Shown here one piece after another: positions 1 to 10,231 of a stretch of 64,000 nt of DNA. The DNA is from Adiantum capillus-veneris (taxonomy: Eukaryota; Streptophyta; Polypodiopsida; Polypodiales; Pteridaceae). Position numbers and translations under genes: made by a program. Each line of letters begins with the position of its first letter. The stretch's first letter is position 1. A model generated the notes under the pieces. The model saw only the letters and a list, made by a program, of their open reading frames with translations. It did not search any database and was not told the origin of the DNA. The stretch covers positions 64,004,935 to 64,068,934 of the forward strand of contig CM043950.1 in NCBI GenBank assembly GCA_014529385.2. Direction: 5' to 3'.

Positions 1-1402
1 GAGGACATAAAATGCCAGATACAACAATTTCGTCTCACCGAAACTGAGATCATGTATAGTACATCTGTCTTCCACAAATTTGACTACAAGACCAAGTCTA
101 GCAAGTGCAAATAAAGACAAAAGATTCCTCTTGATCCCAGTTACATAAAGTGCATCAACAAGTGTGAAAGAACTGCCATTTGTAGCAGTAAGCACAATCT
201 GTTCAACTCTCTGAACCAGATAAGAGGCACAAGTAATTGAATTCCCATGAGGGACAAACTCAAGAGAGGTGAACAAATCATGATTAGAGGTAATGTGCTT
301 TGTAGCACCACTGTCAAAATACCACACATGTGAATCTGTAGCAAACTCACATGCATGTGTCATGAACAACAGGATTATAGGTACACTCTGCACTAAAAGC
401 CCATTTTGCATCAACATCAACATCACAGTCTCCTTCACAGAAGACTCAACAATAGCTGCATTTGCAGTGGAACTAGCATTTGCAGTGGAACCACCCCCTT
501 TCTTCTTAGCCTCTTTGGCCTTCAACTTAGGACACTGCTTGATCAAGTGATATTTTAGCTTTACAATATTTGCCCTTATCACCAAAATATCTAAACAAAT
601 TGCTGCCAGCAAAAGCATTAATAATAGGTGGTTTTTCACTCGCAGAAGAACAATAAGAAGTGGTTGCATTGCTGTTACTACCTTTTCTTTGAGCAGAAAT
701 AAAGGCATGTTCAACTGCATGGTGTCTAGTCTTGTTTTTTTTGGAAAGCGACTCTTGCAACAGCAATGTGCATAATGCATTAAACTTGACAACTTGAGGA
801 TTTCCTTGGGTCATAAGTCTCCAAGTACTAGTAGAAGTCTGGTAAGAATCTTGCAAGGCATCAAGAACAATGTGCACAAGGGAACTGTCTGAAACGACTT
901 CTCCTGCAGAAAAAAGTTGCTCATTGATATCCTTGACACCAGCAAGGAAAGTGTCCATGTCATCTTCCTCATGCATAATCTTCGACTTCAGCTCTTTACA
1001 CAGCAATGCAATTTTAGCCTCATTTTGCGACTTGCATAACGACCATCCAAAATATCCCATGCTTGTTTTGCAGATTTTGCTGAACGAATGTGAGGAGTAA
1101 TGGTGCACTTCACAGACAACGCAATCAATGCATGAGAATGTGCATCCTTTACATCCCAACGAGCTTGCTAAGCCATAGGCAAAACAACTCTAACAGCAGC
1201 AATCCTTGCAGCAAGACCTGCAACATCCTCAACATCGCCTATATCCTCAGAACCAGGACGTACATCAATGCCTTGCACAATGTTCCAAACGCCCTTCGAC
1301 ACAAGAACATGTTGCATCGTATAAGCCCACATAGGGTAATTGACCCCATCCAATCTGTCCTCAGCAAACAAACATCTTGAACACATCGTTGTTGTCATCC
1401 AT
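1..1402 (-). pseudogene. Copia I gag-protease fragment, degenerate
   Basis: Reading leftwards, the start is at 1402-1400. A Copia gag (Retrotran_gag/UBN2 type) follows, with fragments such as DRLDGVNYPMW and later LLCKELKSKIMHEEDDMDTF. A protease motif WYFDSGATKHIT is encoded near 300-325, and a gag-pre-integrase stretch (LYVTGIKRNLLSL) follows to the edge. Gag has a frameshift soon after the start (an apparent 4-base gain near 1370), an in-frame TAG near 1170 and another frame change near 1030, and the zinc knuckle is not intact. Integrase and RT would lie left of base 1. This is a decayed relative of the neighbouring Copia II. The domain calls are firm; exact break positions are approximate. 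Confidence 0.85.
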
Positions 1403-1707
1403 GGTAAATGTTTCACCTGATATGAAAAATGGCCGAAAGAGGAAAAGGAATGCGGGAACAACAAGCGCTATACAACACAAACCGCAGAAGACCATAAGGA
1501 CCTGTTATGCAAAAAATGGCATTGACAGAATTTCTACACAAAATGACAAAATAGCATGCGCAATACTACATGTAGTGGAAACGGAGGCCGAAATGAGCCT
1601 GTATTAGAAATCTGAGCAGACTAAGCTCTTTGAGCTATCCCAAAATATTTTTTGACCTCCGAACGCTCACCAAAGCTCACAAAAAACGAAGAAAGTGAGC
1701 AGGCATA
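1403..1707 (-). other. 5' leader of Copia I (part left of Copia II)
   Basis: This stretch lies between the Copia I gag start and the insertion point of Copia II and has no coding signal. It continues on the far side of Copia II at 6898-6934, which leads directly into a primer-binding site and LTR, so the two pieces were one leader. Bases 1703-1707 (GCATA) are the left copy of the Copia II target duplication. Confidence 0.75.
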
Positions 1708-1986
1708 TGTTGAAGATGATGAAACAGGAAACAAAAGGAAGACAGCAACTCAGAGTAGGAAGAAGATGGAGAAGGAGAAGACATAGAGCTTGCGTACGAG
1801 ATCTCTGTAGTGTATCTCTCTGTATTAGAATAATAGAGTATATACAAACTCAGAGCTACAAATCTTATATGAGACCCTAAGAGATAAGGTGTCCTTTCAC
1901 ACCAGATGTCCAGGGGGAAAAACCTAGTGGGAGAAAAGTGCCCCTGGTGAAGCGCGTATACACAATAACACTACTACATGTCTACA
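1708..1986 (-). repeat. Copia II 3' LTR
   Basis: A 279-bp direct repeat of 6619-6897, starting TGTTGAAG and ending TCTACA on the plus strand. The differences I see are scattered single substitutions. It is the 3' LTR because the element is read leftwards. Confidence 0.95.
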
Positions 1987-1999
1987 AATCCCCCCTGTA
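1987..1999 (-). promoter_or_regulatory. Polypurine tract of Copia II
   Basis: On the minus strand TACAGGGGGGATT directly abuts the 3' LTR. A G-rich purine run here is the expected primer for plus-strand DNA synthesis. Confidence 0.8.
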
Positions 2000-2033
2000 G
2001 TGATAGTGTGAATCCATACAAGGTAGCAGATCA

Positions 2034-4667
2034 TCATGTGTATGAGAGTAAGCCCAAAGCTTTTCGGAAAGCTTCAAACTTTTCTCGTGATAATGCCTTC
2101 GTAAATAGATCTGCAATGTTATCCTGTGTAGGACAGTAAGTTAGTGTGATCTCTCCTGCATGTAGCCTTTCCATGACATAGTGGTAGTGAACCTCTATGT
2201 GCTTTGTTCTTGCATGAAATACTGGATTCCTTGCAACTGCCATAGCACTCTGACTGTCAGTGAAAATGGTAGTGGGTGCCTGTTGACACTCACAAAGATC
2301 TGCCAATAACCTGTGTAACCATACACAATCCATTGTTGTCGTGAAAGTTGCCCTATACTCAGCTTCACAAGTTGATGTAGCCACTGTGGTTTGCTTCTTG
2401 CTTAGCCAAGATATACATGCATTTCCCAAGAAAAAACAATTCCCACTTGTGGAATGTCGTGTGTCAAAATCACCAGCCCAATCTGAATCGCTGTAACCAA
2501 GAAGCTGCATAGAACTGTGCTTTCCATACATATCCCCCCTTGGAAAGAACATGGAAAGATTAGGGGTACCTAAAAGGTAACGAAGTATACGCTTCACAGC
2601 CTGCCAATGATGCATACCTGGGCTGTGCATAAATCTGCTTGCTTGTGAAACCCCAAATTGAATGTCTAGACGAGTGTTGCCTGCCAAATATATCCAGCAA
2701 CCAACCGCTGCTGCATAAGTATGTACATCAAAAGGTTCTCCAGCATCGTGCATGCTCAACTTTGATCCAGTTTCTACGGGTGTAGAGATTGGTTTACAAT
2801 TTTGCATACCAAACTTGTCCAAAATTTTATGCAAATATTTTGCCTGCAACATGTATATGCCATCCTCTGATTGCACAAACTGAATACCCAAGTAATAATG
2901 TAGCAAACCAAGATCAGACATCTCAAAGGTTTTTCTCAAAGCATCTTTAAACGCTTCAATTTCATCCGCAGTATTGCCTGTAAGAAGCATATCATCCACA
3001 TAAAGTGTTAGCATAATGAGAACTCCATCTCTCTTTTTGACATACAAAGTACTTTCTGTTGGACTATTCTGAAATCCCTGGCCAATCAAATAAGTATGTA
3101 TCTTCTCATACCATGCTCTTGGAGCCTGTTTGAGACCATACAAAGCTTTACGCAATCTACATACCTTTTGCTCTTGACCTTTTACAACAAAACCACTTGG
3201 TTGACTTACATAAACTTCTTCCTGCAAATCACCATTCAAAAAAGCTATTTTGATATCCAACTGATGCACTTTCCAACCATGATGAGCAGCAATTGCAACT
3301 AGTGATCTAACTGTGGACGCACGAGAAGTAGGAGCAAAGGTTTCATCATAATCTATGCCTTTCTGTTGCGCATAGCCTTTTGCCACAAGCCTTGCTTTGT
3401 ACCTGTCAACAGTACCATCTTGTTTCCTTTTTACCTTAAAAACCCACTTTGTACCAATAGGCTTTTTACCTGTAGGCAAGTCCACTAGATCCCATGTATG
3501 ATTCTTATGAATAGAATCAATTTCTTGCTGCATAGCATCTTTCCACTGAACACACTCTAAAGCTTGTTCAAATGAATCAGGCTCATCTGCATCACAAAGA
3601 GTGCTAAAGCAAGCAAAATCTACTTGCTCTCTGCCAAAAGTAGTACCAGCACGTGTTTTTCGTGGCAACGGTGCATCCAACTTGCTATCCTGCAAAGTTT
3701 TTTGAACCCATTTAGGCAAGGTTCTTTCTTCCCTGAGAACTTCTTGCTCTTCACGCACAATTTCCTCTACATCATGAGGTGTCACATGCTGATCAAAAGA
3801 TTGATCAAGATTATCAACCTGTTGTGATTCTTGATTCTCCACAAAAGAAGGAAGCAAACCTTCAAATACATCATGTGTCTCCATATGAGGTACATCAAAA
3901 GCAACCATAGGTTGAGCATTAGTTTCTGCAAAAATTACATCACGACTTTCAAAAATCTTGTTTGTAGCAGGATTGTAAAGTCTATAACCTTTACTTCCAC
4001 TACTGTACCCCACAAATATACATTTGATTGCCTTATCATCAAGCTTCCCACGTAACTGCTGAGGGATGTGAGCATAAGCAAGACAACCAAAAACACGAAG
4101 ATAACTAACTGAAGGTTTTCTATCATACCAAGCTTCATATGGAGTAATGGTCTTCAAGGCACGAGTAGGACACCTGTTCAAAACATGTGTTGCACAAGCA
4201 ATTGCCTCCATCCATAGCTTGTGAGGCAAACTCTTAGCCTTGAGCATACATCTAGCCGTCTCCATTAAAGACCTGTTCTTCCTTTCTGCAACACCATTCT
4301 GTTGTGGTGTGTATGGCATAGTGCATTGGTGTTTAATGCCTTTCTTTCCCAAAAAATCCTTAAATGCACCTGACATGTATTCGCCTCCTCGATTGGTACG
4401 AAGAGTCTGTACTTTGCAACCTGTTTCATTTTCAACCATGGCGACATAATGTTGAAAAACTGCAAACACATATGACTTTGCTTTGAGTGGATACACCCAA
4501 CAAAACTTGGAAAAGTCATCAATGAAGGTCACAAAATAAAGGTTGTTTCCTATAGATGGCGTCCTCATAGGACCACATACATCACTGTGTACAAGCTGCA
4601 ACTTTCGTGTCCCTCTAACTGAACCATCTGTGAAACTGCAAATCTGTGCATCTTTCCAAGAACGCAA
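2034..4667 (-). pseudogene. Copia II pol: integrase, reverse transcriptase, RNase H
   Basis: An uninterrupted frame of 877 codons. Integrase core at about residues 20-150: HSDVCGP supplies the first catalytic Asp, QQNGVAERKNR the Glu, but the middle motif reads LRTNRGGEY where LRTD/LRSD is expected, so the second catalytic Asp is Asn. RT at about 390-640 contains KARLVAKGY and YVDDMLLTG, the normal catalytic pair. RNase H at about 710-860 contains GYSDSDWAGD and STCEAEYRA. The frame is joined to the upstream protease by a frameshift near 4640. RT and RNase H look intact; the integrase probably is not. Confidence 0.93.
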
Positions 4668-5340
4668 CCTTCACATACATGTCTTGGTGGCATCTCCAAT
4701 AAAGACAAATCATAATCATGCACCATATTATGACGTTGTAAAGTCATCAAACTGCCATAACCAACATGCCCAAATCTAGCATGCCACAACTCAGCATCCT
4801 GCATGGCCTGAGTTTTTGTTTCTGCAATACATACCTGAATCTGCTTTTCATAACGATCTAGCACAAATAGTCCATTTTCCAGCGTACCTGTAGTGATAAG
4901 AGAATAACCATTCTCTCGATCTCGTACAACACATCTGTCATCCTCAAAAATGACCCGAAGACCATTTTTTGCAAGAGAGGATACAGACAACAAATTCTTC
5001 TTGATCCCTGGAACATATAAGACATCTGGCAAGCATAAATCTGAACCATCTGAAATGGTAATCAAAATCTTATCAACGCCTTTGATTGGATAAGAAGCAT
5101 TATTTGCACATGTCACCTTCTTTCCTGCTGGAGCTGCATCCAATGAACAAAACAAATCCTTCCTTGAAGTAATATGCCTGGATGCACCACTATCAAAGTA
5201 CCAAATCATTTGTGTCTCGTCAACACTGTAAGCAAAAAAATCTGAATATACTAAGAAAGCATAAGAATCCTGCACAAAGTTTGCAGACTCTTCTTTAGCT
5301 GTAGAAGAATCACGAAGCTGAAACAACCAAACTTGACTCT
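4640..5340 (-). pseudogene. Copia II protease and pre-integrase region
   Basis: The frame carries the retropepsin motif WYFDSGASRHITSRKD near 5170-5210, then DVLYVPGIKKNLLSV, then the pre-integrase zinc-binding segment LWHARFGHVGYGS and CEGCVLGK. The protease DSG triad is intact. The frame differs from gag upstream (change near 5330) and from integrase downstream (change near 4640). Each looks like a one- or two-base indel, because the protein similarity resumes at once in the other frame. Confidence 0.9.
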
Positions 5341-6218
5341 TTCTTCTTTTCTTTAGCAATTCGCTTTTTACACTCCCTAATGTAGTGACCAGGTTTCTTG
5401 CAGTAGTGAGATTTACCTTTCTTCTTGGACTTGTCGGAATCACCTTTAGACTTCTCTGAAGACTGTCCTGCACAAGACTTGGAGTGATGAGCACTCTCTT
5501 TACCCTTGTTTTTGTTCTGTACAACAAGAGCATGATCCATACCATCCACCTGTAAAGACTTGTTCTTACGTGATTGATCCTCCTGCAATAGCAAAGCCAC
5601 TAACTCTTCAAAACGAAGAGGCTCAGGATTAGCTTGCAAAGACAGAGTCAAAGAAGTCTGAAAAGTCAAATAAGATGGTGGTAGTGAATTGAGTGTTTTG
5701 GAAACCAAGTCCTTCTTTGGAATCACTTCATCAATGCTAAGCAATTGCTCTTTAAGATCCCTGATTTTTGTAAGATGCTCGACGATATCGTCACCTTCGT
5801 CCATCTGTATTTTGTCAAGTTGTTTCTTCAAAAACTCTATTCTGGCAGCGTTTCTTCCTCCAAACATAGCTTGCACAGTGTTCCAAGCATCCTCAGAAGT
5901 TCTGCAAGATCTGATATGTGGTGTGATTGTCCTCTTTATGGTTAAGGCAATCACAGCCATAGCTTGTGCATCTTTAGTATCCCATCTCTTTTGCTCTGGA
6001 GTGACTTGTGAGGGTCCTGCACCAACAGCTGCACCATGACCAGGCATGGCAGGTGCAATGCTACCTGGACGAACTTCATCTCCAGATACATAATCCCACA
6101 ATCCTTTACCAACCAAAACATTTTTGGCCATAAAAGACCAAAGAGAATAGTTGGTACCATCCAATTTGTCTTCGGATGTAAACGCACTAAAAATCTCTTT
6201 CTCCGTAGATTGAGCCAT
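5310..6218 (-). pseudogene. Copia II gag
   Basis: I chose the ATG at 6218 (MAQSTEKEIFSAF), which puts the conserved KLDGTNYSLW near residue 20. An in-frame upstream ATG at 6233 is also possible. The UBN2-type body includes FLKKQLDKIQMDEGDDI. The C-terminal zinc knuckle reads SHYCKKPGHYIREC: the first Cys of CX2CX4HX4C is Ser (codon TCT where TGT would give Cys). The frame ends shortly after a Lys/Glu-rich tail and does not continue into protease without a frame change. Confidence 0.9.
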
Positions 6219-6604
6219 AGTGTGGATGCACACAAGAGAGCAAAAGAACCTCCAAGAGATTCACAAATATCCTCTCCAATCCAAGCAAAACTCTACACAA
6301 AATCCCAGCACAAAGCTAAGACAAGCTGCTTCCCAAAAGAACTGTTTACCTGAAGAAAATCTGTCAAAAAGCACACCCTCTTGATCAAAATGCCTCCGAA
6401 AAGTAACTTCTGCTACGCTGCTCATAACAAAATTTTGAGGGCTCGAACGGCTTCAAAAGGGGGGTAAAACTCCAGGTCGCCTAGTCAGAATACTCCCGAA
6501 ACGTCGAGGATGCTCCCACGAGCAAATTTTCCGAAAACTGCCTGAAAACTGCAATTGCGCACGCGGGATGCGAAAACGCAAGTAGAGGCTCTGGAAATCA
6601 CCTT

Positions 6605-6616
6605 GCTCTGATACCA
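6605..6616 (-). promoter_or_regulatory. Primer-binding site of Copia II (tRNA-iMet type)
   Basis: The minus strand reads TGGTATCAGAGC two bases inside the 5' LTR. This is the standard plant match to the 3' end of initiator methionine tRNA. Confidence 0.93.
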
Positions 6617-6618
6617 AT

Positions 6619-6897
6619 TGTTGAAGATGATGAAACATGAAACAGAAGGAAGACAGCAACTCAGAGTAGGAAGAAGATGGAGAAGGAGAAGACACAGAGC
6701 TTGCGTACGAGATCTCTGTAGTCTATCTCTCTGTATTAGAATAATAGAGTATATACAAACTCAGAGCTACAAAGCTTATATGAGACCCTAAGAGATAAGG
6801 TGTCCTTTCACACCAGATGTCCAGGGGGAAAAACCCAGTGGGAGAAAAGTGCCCCTGGTGAAGCGCGTATACACACTAACACTACTACATGTCTACA
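6619..6897 (-). repeat. Copia II 5' LTR
   Basis: The right-hand 279-bp LTR copy, upstream of gag in the direction of transcription. It ends at 6897 and is followed by GCATA, the second target-duplication copy. It should contain the promoter, but I did not identify a TATA element with confidence. Confidence 0.95.
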
Positions 6898-6934
6898 GCA
6901 TATATTGGAGACTAAGCCCGGGAAGACACAACCT

Positions 6935-6946
6935 GCTCTGATACCA
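6935..6946 (-). promoter_or_regulatory. Primer-binding site of Copia I
   Basis: A second TGGTATCAGAGC on the minus strand, two bases inside a different LTR start (TGTTCAAATTAG at 6949). It lies 37 bases beyond Copia II. This shows that the flank of Copia II is the leader of an older element. Confidence 0.88.
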
Positions 6947-6948
6947 AT

Positions 6949-7170
6949 TGTTCAAATTAGGGTTGCAGGAAATTACACACATCTTGGAGAAGACGAAAGA
7001 AGTTCAAGGCACACAACACAAAGTTTTTTGCTTAGTGTGCAATGGAAAGATAGATAGCCCTAGAATGATGGGCGTATATACAATGCACGGGGGGAAAAAA
7101 CCTCCTAGTGAGGGAAAAAATGCCTCGGCAGTCCTAAGTGTGTTCACACACATCACTACCACATGTATAA
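6949..7170 (-). repeat. Copia I 5' LTR (end approximate)
   Basis: It starts with TGTTCAAATTAGGG right after the Copia I PBS. Its far end resembles that of the Copia II LTR (CACTACCACATGTAT against CACTACTACATGTCTACA), so it ends between about 7163 and 7177. The partner 3' LTR would be left of the window, so the exact boundary and age cannot be read. Confidence 0.75.
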
Positions 7171-7177
7171 GGTAACA

Positions 7178-7532
7178 AAGATATAATAGAAAAAGGTGCC
7201 ACTTGGGAGAACATTGGTGTTCTTAAAAGGAAATTTCCTATTTTGGTTTTCAAGGACAAAAACTTTTCTCCAAGGGGGGGTACTTTGAAAATAAGAGTTC
7301 TACAAAGAATGGTGACACGGGGTATGTCTTTATAAATAAGGGGTTGGATGGGAGGATTTCTAGGCCATTCTGACCCTCATCCTTTCATCATCATCCATAG
7401 GAACATTGAAATTGCTAGAGCCACAATTGAAATAAAAACAAACTTTTCAATAAGAATATTTTCTTTGTACTCACCACCTTCAAAACAAGCAACAACCTTC
7501 TTTGAAAAATTTGAATGTACTCTACATCCCGA
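7178..7532. other. Unassigned stretch between Copia I and a short repeat cluster
   Basis: No convincing reading frame. A G run (CCAAGGGGGGG, about 7270-7280) resembles a polypurine tract, but I could not match an LTR beside it. Probably old transposon debris. Confidence 0.4.
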
Positions 7533-7701
7533 TCCTTACACTGAGGGACTTCAATATTGGTGCTTCTTCCGAAAAACAAACGAAGAACATTGATCGTTAC
7601 ATTGAGGGACTTCAATATTGATGCTTCTTCTCCCATTGATGCTACCCCACCTCAATATTAATCCTTACATTGAGGGAGTTTAATATTGATGCTTCTTCTC
7701 C
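7533..7701. repeat. Three spaced copies of a ~39-bp unit
   Basis: Units containing TTACATTGAGGGACTTCAAT and then ATTGATGCTTCTTC begin near 7533, 7595 and 7662, separated by about 62-67 bp with unlike spacers. They look like the residue of a tandem array or of multimeric element ends. The function is unknown. Confidence 0.7.
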
Positions 7702-7739
7702 CAAAACCTACCCACAACCTCATTAGCTGTGGTCCACTC

Positions 7740-7900
7740 TGTTGAAAAACCAGTGAAGATTGCACATAAAATTGGCTTTTCTCTGTTGTGGGTGGGAAAG
7801 AGCTACCACGGAGTTCCTCCACCATTGCTTGTAAAGCCTTGATTTTTTCATCCTTATTCAACAGCTCTTCTTGCTTAGCTCACAGCTCTTCCATGTGCAA
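7740..7900 (-). pseudogene. Coiled-coil-like coding relic, left part (split by element III)
   Basis: Reading leftwards from 7900 the frame gives LHMEEL, a stop, then AKQEELLNKDEKIKALQAMV, a Glu/Lys/Leu-rich helix-like stretch. On the far side of element III (from 25237) the same frame gives VLEQELDNTTHAFK directly before LHMEEL. The insertion therefore split a coding relic. I do not recognise the family. Confidence 0.45.
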
Positions 7901-8450
7901 TGTTAACCCTCACGCACATTCCTATCACCTAAGATGGACGCCGTATTATTTATTTGGTAGAGTGAGGTACCGGGCTTGTCGGTCCAATAGGAAAAGGGTA
8001 AGAGTGATCGTTGATGAGAGGCGCACTCTAACTAGAACATTCAAGGGATTAGTTGGCTAAACATGGTCACCCAAGTGTGAATGGGGCGAGCTCATGTAAA
8101 AGTCAACTAAACCTAAAATTCACTCATTCTCTCGTTCGTGCAATTGAAGAGTGCTCTTGCTCCATCTCCATCTTCTTCTTCTTCATCTCCTTGTGTGTGT
8201 GTGTATGCGTGAGAGAGAGAGAGAGCGATCGAGCATTGCGGCGGCGAGGCAGTTGAGCGCGGCGTAGCGACGTCTCCCTCTTTTTCACGGCGAGGAATCC
8301 TCCACGACTGCAAGCGTAGAGCGGTGAGTGACACACCATCGCCATCTTTGAGCTACTAGTTTAAGCTAGTTGCATGCTTGGAGCCATTTGTCGCTCGCAC
8401 ACAATGTATTGGCAAGTTCCTTGCATTGACATGTGCGACAAACGCGCACA
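7901..8450 (+). repeat. Element III 5' LTR
   Basis: Starts TGTTAACCCTCACGCACATT and ends ACGCGCACA. It matches 24646-25231 throughout. It contains a short (TG)n/(GA)n tract near 8195-8225 that is much longer in the 3' copy. Several small frames across it are LTR artefacts. Confidence 0.95.
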
Positions 8451-8454
8451 TTTT

Positions 8455-8469
8455 TGGTGCCGTTGGGGA
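8455..8469 (+). promoter_or_regulatory. Primer-binding site of element III (tRNA-Asp-like)
   Basis: TGGTGCCGTTGGGGA begins four bases after the LTR. It resembles the tRNA-Asp PBS used by Athila-like plant elements (TGGCGCCGTTGCCGGGGA) with one substitution and a short deletion. Confidence 0.65.
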
Positions 8470-9193
8470 ATGCCATACACTAAGCTTGAATGGCACTCTG
8501 TGCTTCTTTTGTGGTTCAATTTCAATTGTAGGATAGGTAGGGAAGAAAGGTGTGTGTGTGTTGAGAAGAAGGATTTTGTGTTGTTACCGTGTATTTCTTT
8601 GTTAATGAAGTTTTGAAAGGTTACTGTGTTTTCTCTGTGATAAGGTCTTAGTATTAAGGTTGTTAGTTCTGTGTAATACAAAGTACAGTAAGTAGGAAGT
8701 AGATCAATGAGAGCTAATGAAGTGTGTTAGTGTGTAATAGTAGGTGTATTAGTTGTAAGTAGGTAAGTAAAGTGTGTGTGTGTGTGTGTGTTCGCCGCAG
8801 GCCGCGGCGACCTTATCCCAAAAAAAAAAAAAAAGGTAAAACCGGGATCGGGATATCTCCCAAACCCAAGCCCAAACCCAAGCCCAAACCAAAGCCCAAG
8901 CTCACACTCAGGCTCAGGCCTCAGTCGCCTTTTGAAATTACGTATTTTAGCTTCACACGTAGCTGAAAATTGACTTTTTTGAGGACCAACGGATCTTCAG
9001 GTGACCGAACGTTGTGTTGTAAAGCACACTGCAACCCTTTGAGTGATACGCTCGTTTTGAGCTATCACACACTTTAATAAAAAAAAAACCAATCATTAAA
9101 AAATATTAAAAAACGAGTGAAAACGGACGCCTAAAAAAGTAAGCGGTTAACCTTCGAGGTTATTCACCGACGGTTGTAGGGTGCCAAAGGCAC
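8470..9193 (+). other. Element III leader with simple repeats
   Basis: A non-coding leader. It holds (TG)n at 8771-8791, an A run at 8820-8834 and a CCCAAG/CCCAAA hexamer array at about 8870-8910, which gives artefactual Pro-Lys repeat ORFs. No other gene is seen. Confidence 0.6.
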
Positions 9194-10231
9194 ATGCATC
9201 TGCGCTCTGGTCGTGTGCTAGAGATGGAGGAACTAGAGAGAATTTTGACTTACGCAAATTCTCAATATCCACCTACCTTAGGTTTCGGGCCCTCGGCGGG
9301 GACCCAAGGTAGTACAAACCAAGACCCGAACATAGCAGCTAGTGACTCTTCCTCTGACTACTACGTCATGGAGGGTTTACCAATGCCTAATCCCAATAGC
9401 TCAATCCAAGACATGCATGCCATGGGTCCACGGTCCGGGCCAAGCGTGCTTAGCTGCTTGAAGGAAACCTTTAGTAGAGCCACTCGCTCCGAACATGGAG
9501 CTAATGATGTAAATGAGGGGGGTGGGGAAGTAAATTCTCCATTCATGACCAACGTAAACCCTATGCCCTTAGAGAATGTGCACGTGAATACTTCATTCAC
9601 TGCACCTCCTGACTCTTCAGAGCTATTCCTCTCTGAGGTTATATTACCTGATGGTAGAAGCCTTGCCGAAGTGCAAGAAGTTGAGCGGTATATCCTTGCA
9701 GCGAGGAAAAAGGAAATTGAGAGCTTACGCAAGGCGGAGCAACGAAGAGAGTTAAAATCGAAAGCTCCTATGTCAATATCTTTGCTAGGAGAGCAATCAA
9801 GTGCTCCTGACATAGCAACCGCTAAGGGCCAACCCTTAGAAAGCAACATTGCATCTAGCTCAAAGGACACCCCTAACACCTCAATCCTAGATGGAGCGTT
9901 CTTAAATGAGAACTGGGAGTACGAACTACAAACGGAAACTCTGACCAACCTATACACAGGTCACACCTATCACGTGGGTTGGTTAGATGTCCTACAATCC
10001 ACAATGGGTGCTACTAGTGTGGAGGATCAACAACAAAAGAGTTTGTGCGGTCATCCATAGGGTGATTGAGTTAGAGAGACTGAACAAGGGGATCAACATG
10101 CCTTCAACGGGTCTCATGAGATTCTTGGATACAGGGAAGGCTAAACAACCGACCTTATTGCAAATGGAGACTCCCTCGGTAAGTCCGATGGATCCTCCAT
10201 ATGTTGTTTCGCCAATGGTCTTAGTGCAATC
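9194..10231 (+). pseudogene. Element III gag, N-terminal part
   Basis: The ATG at 9194 begins MHLRSGRVLEMEELE, an N-terminus (LRSGR) typical of large plant Gypsy-like gags. A helical segment rich in Glu/Arg/Lys lies at about residues 165-200. The first frame stops at 10060; similarity-free but open sequence continues in another frame from about 9990 to 10231, so a frameshift near 10040 is likely. At 10231 the gene is cut by Gypsy IV; codon phase continues exactly at 19141. Confidence 0.7.

Larger units (their letters stand above)
1708..6897 (-). mobile_element. Copia II, complete Ty1/Copia LTR retrotransposon
   Basis: The element is 5190 bp with two 279-bp LTRs (TG...CA). A perfect 5-bp target duplication GCATA sits at 1703-1707 and 6898-6902. 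Domain order on the minus strand is gag, protease, integrase, RT, RNase H, which defines Copia. A tRNA-iMet PBS and a G-rich polypurine tract are next to the LTRs. By eye about seven of 279 LTR positions differ (about 2.5%). The polyprotein needs three frames, a zinc-knuckle Cys is lost and an integrase catalytic Asp is changed, so this copy is probably not autonomous. It sits inside the leader of Copia I. Confidence 0.95.

Noticed and set aside
6605-6946. tRNA-Met-like matches (TGGTATCAGAGC)
   Set aside because: They are 12-base primer-binding sites beside LTRs; no cloverleaf or full tRNA sequence is present.
7533-7701. CRISPR-like array
   Set aside because: Only three imperfect units, eukaryotic context, no cas genes; spacing alone is not enough.
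8772-8973. Pro-Lys repeat protein in the element III leader
   Set aside because: Encoded by a CCCAAG/CCCAAA hexamer array next to an A run; two frames are open equally.
9361-9957. 198-codon antisense ORF over element III gag
   Set aside because: A shadow of the gag frame; no independent motif.
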